In this document: piece by piece, positions 1 to 6,637 of the stretch
Position numbering within the stretch: the stretch's first letter is position 1
How the letters are laid out: the number at the start of each line of letters is the position of its first letter
Source: SZUA-448 sp045593785
GTDB lineage: Bacteria > Bacillota > Clostridia > Lachnospirales > Lachnospiraceae
Length of the DNA: 6,862 nucleotides
Direction: 5' to 3'
Assembly: GCA_045593785.1 (NCBI GenBank)
Contig: JAZNXH010000034.1
Location: forward strand, 1-6,862
The notes under the pieces: model-generated
Database searches by the model: none
Told to the model about the DNA's origin: nothing
Seen by the model: only the letters and a program-made list of their open reading frames with translations
Position numbers and translations under genes: made by a program

Positions 1-2
1 GT

Positions 3-20
3 AAGCGTAAGTTTAAATAA
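3..20 (+). CDS. 3' end of an upstream gene, possibly rplS (partial)
   Basis: In the frame beginning at base 3 the window reads K-R-K-F-K followed by TAA at 18-20, eight bases before a strong terminator hairpin. A very basic C-terminus directly before a terminator fits a ribosomal protein. In related Firmicutes the gene upstream of lepB/ylqF is rplS (ribosomal protein L19), so that is the best guess from context. Only five codons are visible, so the identity is an inference and cannot be settled here. The other two frames give either an immediate stop or run into the hairpin, which supports this reading weakly. Confidence 0.4.
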   Translation, partial: KRKFK

Positions 21-27
21 CAATCCG

Positions 28-59
28 AAAACCCTCAATCGCTTTGATTGAGGGTTTTT
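28..59 (+). terminator. Intrinsic (Rho-independent) terminator
   Basis: The arms CCCTCAATC (32-40) and GATTGAGGG (46-54) pair perfectly over 9 bp around a five-base GCTTT loop. A run of five T follows at 55-59. Four A at 28-31 extend the stem by A:U pairs and would give a T run on the opposite strand, so the hairpin could also act in reverse. It sits just after the stop of the upstream reading frame and about 38 bases before lepB, so it most likely ends or attenuates the upstream (possibly rplS) transcript. Confidence 0.9.
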
Positions 60-73
60 CAGAATGTAACAAT
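44..73 (+). promoter_or_regulatory. Weak candidate promoter for the lepB operon
   Basis: TTGATT (44-49) matches the -35 consensus at 4 of 6 positions. AACAAT (68-73) matches the -10 at 4 of 6, with an 18-base spacer and a TG one base upstream of the -10 (extended -10 style). The -35 would lie inside the descending arm of the terminator. No better sigma-A-like pair is visible in the 32 bases between hairpin and lepB. Transcription of the operon may instead come from read-through of the terminator. This is a low-confidence call. Confidence 0.2.
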
Positions 74-97
74 GATTGTGTGAAATGTTGAGTGAAT

Positions 98-763
98 ATG
101 AGAAGCAGATATAATTTTGATTATGATTTTGAAAGAGAAGAGCGGAAGAAAAAATTTGCCCAACTGTTTAAGGCGGTATTACGTTGGGTAATAGAAATTG
201 CGTCTGTGATTCTGCTTGCATATATTTTGGTTGTTTACACAGTGGAGCAAACAGATGTTATCGGAAAGTCGATGGAAGGGACTTTGTCCGAGGGGGATAC
301 GATTATTATCAATAAGCTTGCATTTCGTAAAGATGCACCGGAGCGTTATGATTTGATTGTATTTCGACAAGGTGGCGATGAACACATGTATTATGATATC
401 AAACGTGTGATCGGGCTTCCGGGAGAGACACTTCAAATCAAAGATGGTGAGATTTATTTTCTTTCTGATGAAACAGATGAATGGACGATTCTTTTGGAAC
501 CATATCCGGTTGAACCGATGCTGTTGTCCGGTTTTGCTGCAGAACCAATTACCCTGGATGAAGATGAATATTTTGTTTTGGGTGACAATCGAAATAATAG
601 TGAAGACAGTCGTTTTTCAACAATCGGGAATGTTGTAAGAGATGATATTGTTGGGATGGCATGGATTCGTATCAGTCCATTTTCTTTGGTAAACAAGTCG
701 AACAAGGATTATGTGCGTCCTACACCGACTCCATTTGGCTATATTCCGGAACCGGAACAATAA
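98..763 (+). CDS. lepB: Type I signal peptidase (signal peptidase I)
   Basis: This membrane-anchored serine protease cleaves signal peptides from exported preproteins on the outer face of the cytoplasmic membrane. Counting from the ATG at 98 (221 aa), there is a charged cytosolic N-terminus (EREERKKK) and one transmembrane helix at about residues 29-49. The catalytic serine motif GKSMEGTL follows (Ser58), then the catalytic lysine in IKRVIGLPGE (Lys102), and the conserved box GDNRxxSxDSR near residues 162-172. Length and single-helix layout match the Bacillus SipS type. The C-terminus ends in a proline-rich tail (RPTPTPFGYIPEPEQ) of no known role. The frame can also start at GTG 92, directly after an in-frame TGA. 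Neither start has a good ribosome site, so ATG 98 is chosen with modest certainty. It is the first gene after the terminator, and rbgA begins 22 bases downstream. Confidence 0.95.
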   Translation: MRSRYNFDYDFEREERKKKFAQLFKAVLRWVIEIASVILLAYILVVYTVEQTDVIGKSMEGTLSEGDTIIINKLAFRKDAPERYDLIVFRQGGDEHMYYDIKRVIGLPGETLQIKDGEIYFLSDETDEWTILLEPYPVEPMLLSGFAAEPITLDEDEYFVLGDNRNNSEDSRFSTIGNVVRDDIVGMAWIRISPFSLVNKSNKDYVRPTPTPFGYIPEPEQ

Positions 764-771
764 TTTCTGAT

Positions 772-777
772 AAAGGG
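772..777 (+). promoter_or_regulatory. Ribosome binding site of rbgA
   Basis: AAAGGG lies 8 bases upstream of the ATG at 786, in the short lepB-rbgA gap. It is the clear Shine-Dalgarno site that fixes this start. Confidence 0.7.
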
Positions 778-785
778 ATGATATC

Positions 786-1667
786 ATGAATGAAGTAAAA
801 AGTTTTGCAAACACCTCAATTAACTGGTACCCTGGTCATATGACCAAAGCATTGCGTCAGATGAAAGAAGATATCAAGTTGATTGATGTTGTAATTGAAC
901 TCATTGACGCCAGAATTCCGTATAGCAGCAAGAATCCGGATATTGATAAGCTGGCAGAGAATAAAAAACGAGTGATTCTATTGAACAAATCGGATATGGC
1001 AGATGACAAACTGACTTCACAATGGAAATCACATTATGAGTCGGCCGGTTATGCGGTTGCTGTTATCAATTCAAAAAATGGAAATGGTATTAAGGCAATT
1101 AATGATCTTGTTTTAAAAGTTTGTGCAGAAAAAATTGCAAAAGACAGAGCAAAAGGAATCATAAGTCGTCCAATCCGCGCGATGATTGTTGGCATACCCA
1201 ATGTAGGGAAATCCACATTTATCAACAGTTTTGCCGGAAAAGCTTGCGCAAAAACAGGAAATAAGCCTGGCGTAACAAAAGGAAAGCAGTGGATACGTCT
1301 GAATAAAAATGTTGAGCTTTTGGACACACCGGGTGTGTTGTGGCCTAAATTTGAAGATCAGGAAGTTGGCCTTCGCATTGCATGGATTGGTTCAATCAAT
1401 GAAGATATTTTGAATCCATATGATCTTGCTGTAAAATTGAGTGAGTATCTTGCTGTGAATTACCCCGGTATATTAAATACAAAATACGGGATTGAAGAAT
1501 GTACGGACGGCGAGGAAATCTTGCTGCGTATTGCAATAAAACGTGCTTGTTTGTTGAAAGGTGGCATTCCGGATACCAATCGTGTTGCAATTTTTGTTTT
1601 GGATGATTTCAAAAACGGACGTATCGGAAAAATTACAGTTGAAAAACCGGAAGACAGAACCGTCTAA
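786..1667 (+). CDS. rbgA: Ribosome biogenesis GTPase RbgA (YlqF)
   Basis: This is a circularly permuted GTPase needed for late assembly of the 50S ribosomal subunit in Firmicutes. The 293 aa show the permuted motif order: G4 NKSD (67-70), then G1 GIPNVGKST (136-144), G2 threonine in PGVTKG (Thr164), and G3 DTPG (180-183). The N-terminus carries the family signatures NWYPGHM (13-19) and DARIP (41-45). The C-terminal ~85 residues form the helical domain thought to contact rRNA. Length fits the family (about 280-290 aa). The start is supported by AAAGGG 8 bases upstream. It lies between lepB and rnhB, and ylqF-rnhB are also adjacent in B. subtilis. With Der at the other end, the window carries two 50S-assembly GTPases. 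Confidence 0.96.
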   Translation: MNEVKSFANTSINWYPGHMTKALRQMKEDIKLIDVVIELIDARIPYSSKNPDIDKLAENKKRVILLNKSDMADDKLTSQWKSHYESAGYAVAVINSKNGNGIKAINDLVLKVCAEKIAKDRAKGIISRPIRAMIVGIPNVGKSTFINSFAGKACAKTGNKPGVTKGKQWIRLNKNVELLDTPGVLWPKFEDQEVGLRIAWIGSINEDILNPYDLAVKLSEYLAVNYPGILNTKYGIEECTDGEEILLRIAIKRACLLKGGIPDTNRVAIFVLDDFKNGRIGKITVEKPEDRTV

Positions 1668-1696
1668 ATCAGTACCGGAAAGGCCTGGTGGTTAAT

Positions 1697-2392
1697 ATGG
1701 AACCGAAGAAAATGACAAAAGCGGAAGAAAAGCACATGATTGCTGCAGAAAAAGCACGTATTAAGTTAGAAATTGAGCGTGAGCGACTCAAAAACATGCG
1801 TATATATGAAGAGAAGTATTCAGATTATGAATTTATCTGTGGTGTAGATGAGGTTGGAAGAGGCCCGCTCGCCGGTCCTGTTTTTACAGCTGCTGTCATT
1901 TTGCCAAAGGATTGTGAGATATTATATCTTAATGATTCGAAGAAATTATCCGAAAAGAAAAGAGAAGAGCTTTTTCTTGAGATTAGCGAAAAGGCAATTG
2001 CAATCGGGATTGGCAGTTGTACGCCGGAAGAAATTGATGAGTATAATATTAAACAGGCAACACGAAGAGCTATGTTACAGGCAGTACAGAATTTGGATGT
2101 GACACCGGGATTGGTATTGGTAGATGCAGAGACGATTACCGGCCTTGATATTAGGCAGATACCAATTATTAAGGGTGATGCAAAGAGTGTATCGATCGCG
2201 GCTGCAAGTATCGTTGCTAAGGTAACCAGAGATCATCTGATGGAAGAGTATGACAGAATCTATCCGGAATATGGGTTTGCTTCAAACAAAGGTTATGGTT
2301 CCGCTGCTCACATGCAGGCAATTAGAGAATTTGGGCCTTGTCCGATTCATCGAAGAAGCTTTATCAAGAATATACTGGCAGAGAATGAATAA
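1697..2392 (+). CDS. rnhB: Ribonuclease HII
   Basis: RNase HII cleaves the RNA strand of RNA-DNA hybrids and nicks at single ribonucleotides misincorporated in DNA (ribonucleotide excision repair). Numbered from ATG 1697 (231 aa), the four metal-binding acidic residues are Asp51 and Glu52 in VDEVGRGPLAG, Asp143 in LVDA and Asp161 in KGD. NDSKKLS, IAAASIVAKVTRD, KGYGS and HRRSF are also present. Before the catalytic core there is a ~45-residue, highly charged, probably helical N-terminal extension (KAEEKHMIAAEKARIKLEIERERL), absent from the 198-aa E. coli enzyme; B. subtilis RNase HII also has an extended N-terminus. The frame could begin at GTG 1688, but GGTGG at 1687-1691, five bases before the ATG, favours 1697. 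The gene lies 29 bases after rbgA. Confidence 0.96.
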   Translation: MEPKKMTKAEEKHMIAAEKARIKLEIERERLKNMRIYEEKYSDYEFICGVDEVGRGPLAGPVFTAAVILPKDCEILYLNDSKKLSEKKREELFLEISEKAIAIGIGSCTPEEIDEYNIKQATRRAMLQAVQNLDVTPGLVLVDAETITGLDIRQIPIIKGDAKSVSIAAASIVAKVTRDHLMEEYDRIYPEYGFASNKGYGSAAHMQAIREFGPCPIHRRSFIKNILAENE

Positions 2393-2405
2393 TGTATTGT
2401 TTATA

Positions 2406-2412
2406 AGGTGAT
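2406..2412 (+). promoter_or_regulatory. Ribosome binding site of the FlhB-like gene
   Basis: AGGTGAT matches seven bases of the complement of the 16S rRNA 3' end (…GGAGGTGATC). Its AGG core is 8 bases before GTG 2417, which makes that GTG a better start than GTG 2408 or ATG 2411, both of which overlap or crowd the site. Confidence 0.5.
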
Positions 2413-2416
2413 GAGC

Positions 2417-2725
2417 GTGGCAGATTCTTATGATGAAAGAAACAATAAAATTAAGACAGCGGTAGCACTTGAGTATAATCCATTAGAAGAAGCTCCGAAA
2501 ATCATCGCGTCCGGAAAAGGATATCTGGCTGAGCGAATCATTGATACTGCGAAAGCAGCAGATGTGCCGGTTCATAAGGATGATCGATTGGCTCAGTCCT
2601 TATCAAAGCTTGAAATCGGAGATTATATTCCGAAAGAATTATATCAGGTTGTTGCAGAGGTACTTTTGTTTGTAGATCGTTTGGATCGAATCAAATCCAA
2701 AGAACAGGATTTGAATAGGAGTTAG
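2417..2725 (+). CDS. FlhB C-terminal-domain homologue (YlqH-like, EscU/YscU/FlhB family)
   Basis: This small (102 aa from GTG 2417) soluble protein resembles the cytoplasmic C-terminal domain of the flagellar/type III export switch protein FlhB. Family-like stretches are AVALEYNP (15-22), IIASGKGYLAERI (29-41), VPVHKDDRLAQSL (50-62) and EIGDYIPKELYQVVAEVL (66-83). It has no transmembrane segments. The NPTH autocleavage site of true FlhB is missing: the protein begins just where the post-cleavage part would continue. Such stand-alone homologues, including YlqH of B. subtilis, occur next to ylqF-rnhB, also in bacteria without flagella nearby, and their role is not established. It begins 24 bases after rnhB, and its last codons contain the ribosome site of the next gene. 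Starts at 2408 or 2411 remain possible. Confidence 0.85.
   Translation: MADSYDERNNKIKTAVALEYNPLEEAPKIIASGKGYLAERIIDTAKAADVPVHKDDRLAQSLSKLEIGDYIPKELYQVVAEVLLFVDRLDRIKSKEQDLNRS
2717..2721 (+). promoter_or_regulatory. Ribosome binding site of yraN, inside the preceding gene
   Basis: AGGAG sits in the final codons of the FlhB-like gene, 5 bases before the TTG at 2727. It is the main reason to accept this unusual start, and it implies translational coupling between the two genes. Confidence 0.75.
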
Positions 2726-2726
2726 T

Positions 2727-3092
2727 TTGGTACAAAACAGAAATCATAAAACATACGGTGATGCCGGCGAAGATTTGGCAACACAATTTCTAGTACAGGA
2801 AAGATATCGGATACTTTGTAGGAATTTCCGATGCAGACACGGTGAAATCGATATTATCGCAGAATCGGATGGCTATCTTTGTTTTATTGAAGTAAAAAGA
2901 AGAAAAAACACTGTATCCGGTCATCCTTTTGAAGCAATCAGTATTAATAAAATCAGACATATCTGCAGAACTGCTTTGTATTATCTTCATTGTAACGGAT
3001 TACCGGATTCTACTGCAGTACGTTTTGATGTTATATCAATTGTTGGAGAAGAAGTGTCACTGATAAAGGATGCTTTTTCTTTTCAATGTTAG
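2727..3092 (+). CDS. YraN family protein (UPF0102), PD-(D/E)XK nuclease-like
   Basis: This 121-aa protein belongs to the YraN/UPF0102 family, which has a predicted restriction-endonuclease-like fold. The family core is visible in order: YGDAGEDLATQFL (10-22), then YRILCRNFRCRHGEIDII (27-44), and LCFIEVKRR (51-59). The last two hold the putative active-site Asp42 of GEID and the Glu55-x-Lys57 of EVK. A later RFDV (99-102) is also typical. The cellular role is unproven; a DNA-processing role is inferred from the fold. The start is TTG, one base after the stop of the FlhB-like gene, with AGGAG 5 bases upstream. No ATG or GTG is available in frame near the N-terminus. It contains six cysteines, more than most homologues I recall, but none forms an obvious cluster. 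Confidence 0.9.
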   Translation: MVQNRNHKTYGDAGEDLATQFLVQERYRILCRNFRCRHGEIDIIAESDGYLCFIEVKRRKNTVSGHPFEAISINKIRHICRTALYYLHCNGLPDSTAVRFDVISIVGEEVSLIKDAFSFQC

Positions 3093-3093
3093 G

Positions 3094-3101
3094 AAAAGGA
3101 G
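3094..3101 (+). promoter_or_regulatory. Strong ribosome binding site of pgeF
   Basis: AAAAGGAG, directly after the yraN stop, is the best Shine-Dalgarno match in the window. It lies 7 bases before the in-frame TTG 3109. It lies only 2 bases before an out-of-frame ATG (3104), which would encode just seven residues. Confidence 0.8.
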
Positions 3102-3108
3102 AAATGCT

Positions 3109-3927
3109 TTGGAACTTTATCGGTTGAATCAGGGAAAAACACCATATCTTTCTTTTCCTGTCTTAGAAGCTATTCCATGGATTTGCCATGGCTTTTCTAC
3201 GCGTTTGGGCGGCGTAAGTACCGGAATACATTGTTCGATGAATCTTGGATTTCAAAATGGTGATGAAAAAGAAAATGTCTATGAAAATTATGCCCGGATC
3301 TGTGATGTAATTGGCGTAAAACCGGAAAGTATTGTTCATGCCAAACAGACACATCAGGACCAATATCGAATTGTTGATTCTGATGACATCGGAAAAGGCT
3401 ATAATAAAGAACGTGATTATGATAATATTGATGCATTAATTACAAATCACGCCGGTATCACATTGACAATTCTGACAGCGGACTGTGTACCGGTATATTT
3501 GGTGGATCCGGTAAATAAAGCAATTGGTCTGGTACATTCCGGCTGGCGTGGAACAGTAAAAAGAATTGCCGCTAAAACAGTACAAGGTATGATGTCAGCA
3601 TACGGTACCAAACCTGCACAAGTGATTGCAGTAACCGGTCCATGTATTTGCGCGGATTGTTTTGAAGTCGGTGATGAAGTTGCAGATGCATTTTTGAATG
3701 AGTTTGGTTCGAATCGATTCTCATTGATTACACATAAAGTAAATGAAAGATATCATATCAATCTGGCAGAATCCATTGCACAATCATTACTTGATATTGG
3801 ATTGAATTCTTCCAATATCCATCAATCGGGTCTTTGTACCGCATGCAATCCGGATTTGTTATTTTCGCATCGTGTAACCCAAGGTAAACGCGGAACCCTG
3901 GCAGCTTTTCTGTCAATAAATGAATGA
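3109..3927 (+). CDS. pgeF: PgeF/YfiH family protein (multicopper polyphenol oxidase/laccase-domain family)
   Basis: This family was first labelled laccase-like. Members act on purine nucleosides (phosphorolysis, deamination), and E. coli YfiH is linked to peptidoglycan precursor fidelity (peptidoglycan editing factor). Numbered from TTG 3109 (272 aa), HGFSTRLGGVS (27-37) is the N-terminal signature. The conserved metal/active-site triad is visible as His82 in KQTHQD, Cys126 in TADCVPV and His143 in LVHSGWRGT. GPCIC (177-181), CFEVGDEV (184-191) and LFSHR (251-255) follow. Length matches the family. The frame opens earlier, at ATG 3070, but that start would overlap yraN by 23 bases without a spaced ribosome site. 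The AAAAGGAG seven bases before TTG 3109 decides the start. The stop overlaps the next gene in an ATGA. Which nucleoside reaction it performs here cannot be read from sequence. Confidence 0.93.
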   Translation: MELYRLNQGKTPYLSFPVLEAIPWICHGFSTRLGGVSTGIHCSMNLGFQNGDEKENVYENYARICDVIGVKPESIVHAKQTHQDQYRIVDSDDIGKGYNKERDYDNIDALITNHAGITLTILTADCVPVYLVDPVNKAIGLVHSGWRGTVKRIAAKTVQGMMSAYGTKPAQVIAVTGPCICADCFEVGDEVADAFLNEFGSNRFSLITHKVNERYHINLAESIAQSLLDIGLNSSNIHQSGLCTACNPDLLFSHRVTQGKRGTLAAFLSINE

Positions 3928-5264
3928 GTATGGTGCATAAGATGAGACAACACAAAATCAATTATATTGAACCGAATAGTATTGCAGAGGAGCTCGGACT
4001 GGAAATAGGGGACGAGCTTATTTGCGTGAATGGGAATGAAATCACGGACGTTCTGGACTATCGGTTTCAGACACAGGATGAGGAAATTTGTCTGCTCATC
4101 CAAAAACTAAACGGTGAAGAATGGGAATTAGAGATTGAAAAGGATTTCGGTGAAGATCTGGGAATTGGTTTTGAAGAAGGACTAATGGATGAATATAAAT
4201 CCTGTCGCAACAAATGTATCTTCTGTTTTATTGACCAGATGCCACCGGGGATGCGGGATACCTTATATTTTAAGGATGATGATACCAGATTATCGTTCCT
4301 TCAGGGCAATTATGTTACTTTGACAAATCTATCTGAAAAGGATATAGAAAGAATTTGCTACTACAAATTATCGCCAATCAATATATCTGTGCATACCACG
4401 AATCCGGAACTTCGTTGCAAAATGTTAAATAACCGGTTTGCCGGTAATGTGACTGAGATATTGAGACGGTTTTCCGATGCCGGCATTGAGATGAATGCAC
4501 AGATTGTATTATGCAAAGGATATAATGACGGAAAAGAATTAGATCGTACCATTGCTGACCTGGAAGAATTTGTTCCAAACATTCTTAGTTGTTCTGTTGT
4601 TCCTGCCGGTTTGACAAAATATCGTGATAATCTGACAAAACTGACTCCATTTGAGCCAGAAGATATACGCAGGGTGATTCATCAGATTGAATTGTGGCAA
4701 CAGCATATGTTATTTACTCATAATACAAGATTTGTTTATGCATCGGATGAATGGTATCTGAAGGCCGGTATACCGTTGCCGCAGAATGAAGCATATGAAG
4801 ATTATTACCAATTGGACAACGGAGTTGGTATGGTAAGACTACTGGAGACCGAAGTGACAGAATATCTTGAAATATTTGATGAACTGCCTTCCGCACAAGA
4901 ACGGAATATTTCTGTTGCAACCGGTACGCTGGTTTCGGATGAATTGCAGAAGATAATACAGTTGGTCTGTGATCGTTTTCCATATTTACATGTTACCGTG
5001 TATCCGATAATAAATGAATTTTTCGGAGATGAAATCACGGTAGCCGGACTGTTGACCGGTCAGGATATTTATAAACAATTATCCGATAAAATACTTGGAG
5101 ACGAGCTCCTTTTACCGGAGGTTATGTTACGGTCCGGTGAAGATGTGTTTCTGGATGACATGCATTTGTCGGAACTTGAAAATGCTTTACAAACAAGAAT
5201 ACGTATTGTACAATCAACAGGAAGTTCGTTTGTGAATGCAATTCTTGGGAATAATGAAAAATAG
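3924..5264 (+). CDS. DUF512 family protein: PDZ-like plus radical-SAM-like FeS protein
   Basis: This 446-aa protein has three visible parts. Residues ~10-50 resemble a PDZ-like domain (IEPNSIAEELGLEIGDELICVNGNEI). Residues ~90-290 form a radical-SAM-like barrel with Cys94-x3-Cys98-x2-Cys101 in SCRNKCIFCFIDQ, followed by the family's signature region DDDTRLSFLQGNYVTLTN (118-135). The C-terminal DUF512 domain (from about 300) carries NGVGMVR (299-305), VAGLLTG (373-379) and LPEVMLRSGEDVFLDD (397-412). The cysteine motif suggests a 4Fe-4S cluster, possibly using S-adenosylmethionine; substrate and reaction are unknown. The start at ATG 3924 overlaps the pgeF stop by four bases (ATGA) with no ribosome site, implying translational coupling. 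ATG 3942 (Met7) would give an N-terminus closer to what I recall for relatives. It is followed nine bases later by der, a pairing common in Firmicutes. Confidence 0.92.
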   Translation: MSMVHKMRQHKINYIEPNSIAEELGLEIGDELICVNGNEITDVLDYRFQTQDEEICLLIQKLNGEEWELEIEKDFGEDLGIGFEEGLMDEYKSCRNKCIFCFIDQMPPGMRDTLYFKDDDTRLSFLQGNYVTLTNLSEKDIERICYYKLSPINISVHTTNPELRCKMLNNRFAGNVTEILRRFSDAGIEMNAQIVLCKGYNDGKELDRTIADLEEFVPNILSCSVVPAGLTKYRDNLTKLTPFEPEDIRRVIHQIELWQQHMLFTHNTRFVYASDEWYLKAGIPLPQNEAYEDYYQLDNGVGMVRLLETEVTEYLEIFDELPSAQERNISVATGTLVSDELQKIIQLVCDRFPYLHVTVYPIINEFFGDEITVAGLLTGQDIYKQLSDKILGDELLLPEVMLRSGEDVFLDDMHLSELENALQTRIRIVQSTGSSFVNAILGNNEK

Positions 5265-5273
5265 GTACAAACA

Positions 5274-6611
5274 ATGAATAAAAAGCCAATTGTCGCTATT
5301 GTTGGGCGGCCAAATGTAGGAAAATCAACTTTGTTTAATGCGCTTGCCGGAGAAAGAATTTCGATTGTAAAGGACGAGCCCGGCATTACCCGTGATCGTA
5401 TTTATGCTGATGTAACATGGTTGAATCACCAGTTTACATTGATTGACACCGGCGGTATTGAACCGACAACAAAAGATAAGATGCTCTCATATATGAGGGA
5501 ACAGGCAGAGATTGCAATTCATTCTGCCGATGTTATTATTTTTCTGGTGGATGTTCGTCAGGGACTCGTGGATGATGATGCACGTGTTGCTGATATGTTG
5601 CGTCGTTCAAAAAAACCGGTTATTCTGGTTGTAAATAAAGTCGACAGTTTTCAAAAGTTTCAGGCAGATGTTTATGAGTTTTATAACTTAGGAATTGGTG
5701 AGCCGTTCCCGGTGTCTTCTGCATCTATGTTGGGTCTTGGTGATATGTTGGACGAAGTTGTGAAAAACTTTGAACAGACAGAGGCATTGGAAGAGGAAGA
5801 TGACCGACCGCGTATTGCGATTGTCGGTAAACCGAATGTTGGTAAATCTTCTATCATTAATAAATTGACGGGTGAAAATCGTGTTATTGTTTCGGACATT
5901 GCAGGTACTACCCGTGATGCGATTGATACTGCGGTCACTTATAATGATAAAGAATATGTTTTTATTGATACCGCCGGCTTAAGAAGAAAGAGTAAGGTAA
6001 AGGAAGAAATTGAGCACTTTATGACAGTTCGAACGGTATCGGCAGTAGAACGTGCGGATGTAGTCGTACTTGTGATTGATGCACAAGAAGGAGTAACGGA
6101 GCAAGATGCAAAAATTACCGGTATTGCGCATGAACGCGGTAAAGGTGTTATCATTGCTGTAAACAAGTGGGATGCAATTGAGAAAGACGATAAGACGATT
6201 TATCGATATACAGAAAAAATCAGAGAAATTCTTTCTTTTGTTCCTTATGCTGAGGTTATCTTTATATCGGCACTGACCGGACAACGTCTGAATAAGCTGT
6301 TTGATTCCATTGAGACAGTAATTCAGAATCAGAATTTGAGAATTAAGACCGGTGTGTTAAATGAAATTCTGATGGAGGCTACTACGTTACAACAACCTCC
6401 GTCTGACAAGGGAAAACGTCTTCGTTTGTACTACATTACACAGGTTGCGGTAAAACCTCCAACCTTTGTTATTTTTGTTAATAACAAACAGTTAATGCAT
6501 TTTTCATATACCCGTTATATTGAGAATAAGATCCGTGAAGCTTTTGGCTTTTCCGGTACTTCGTTGAAGTTTATTATTCGTGAACGAAATGAGAACGAGA
6601 ACGGTGTATAA
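5274..6611 (+). CDS. der: Ribosome biogenesis GTPase Der (EngA), two G domains
   Basis: Der is an essential double-GTPase that acts in 50S subunit maturation. In the 445 aa, G domain 1 has G1 GRPNVGKST (11-19), G2 Thr39, G3 DTGG (58-61), G4 NKVD (121-124) and G5 SSA (148-150). An acidic linker (ALEEEDDRP, 171-179) joins it to G domain 2 with G1 GKPNVGKSS (185-193), G2 Thr212/213, G3 DTAG (232-235), G4 NKWD (297-300) and G5 SAL (332-334). A C-terminal KH-like domain (about 355-437) follows, with PPTFVIFVN and FSYTRYIENKIREAFGF. All parts are intact and the length is normal. The ribosome site is weak (AGG at 5263-5265, overlapping the previous stop), so translation may rely partly on coupling to the DUF512 gene nine bases upstream. 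plsY follows, as in many clostridia. Confidence 0.98.
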   Translation: MNKKPIVAIVGRPNVGKSTLFNALAGERISIVKDEPGITRDRIYADVTWLNHQFTLIDTGGIEPTTKDKMLSYMREQAEIAIHSADVIIFLVDVRQGLVDDDARVADMLRRSKKPVILVVNKVDSFQKFQADVYEFYNLGIGEPFPVSSASMLGLGDMLDEVVKNFEQTEALEEEDDRPRIAIVGKPNVGKSSIINKLTGENRVIVSDIAGTTRDAIDTAVTYNDKEYVFIDTAGLRRKSKVKEEIEHFMTVRTVSAVERADVVVLVIDAQEGVTEQDAKITGIAHERGKGVIIAVNKWDAIEKDDKTIYRYTEKIREILSFVPYAEVIFISALTGQRLNKLFDSIETVIQNQNLRIKTGVLNEILMEATTLQQPPSDKGKRLRLYYITQVAVKPPTFVIFVNNKQLMHFSYTRYIENKIREAFGFSGTSLKFIIRERNENENGV

Positions 6612-6637
6612 TTTGTGTGAAAGGATGTATGTTTATT

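Noticed and set aside
3104..3127. Seven-codon ORF (ATG 3104 to TGA 3127) as a leader peptide gene
   Set aside because: It overlaps the pgeF start out of frame with too short a ribosome-site spacing, and there is no regulatory codon pattern. It is kept only as a remark on the start.
3175..3191. CCATGG repeated twice 11 bases apart, possible operator
   Set aside because: It is inside the pgeF coding region, each copy is a short palindrome, and both are explained by the codons for PWICHG. Chance is the simpler reading.
5069..5386. 105-aa minus-strand open frame spanning the DUF512/der junction
   Set aside because: It lies opposite conserved motifs of DUF512 and Der, has no ribosome site or recognisable domain, and its length is expected from shadow frames.
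5979..6284. 101-aa minus-strand open frame opposite der
   Set aside because: It is antisense to the second G domain of Der, Cys/Tyr/Asn-rich with no family resemblance, so it is a shadow frame.
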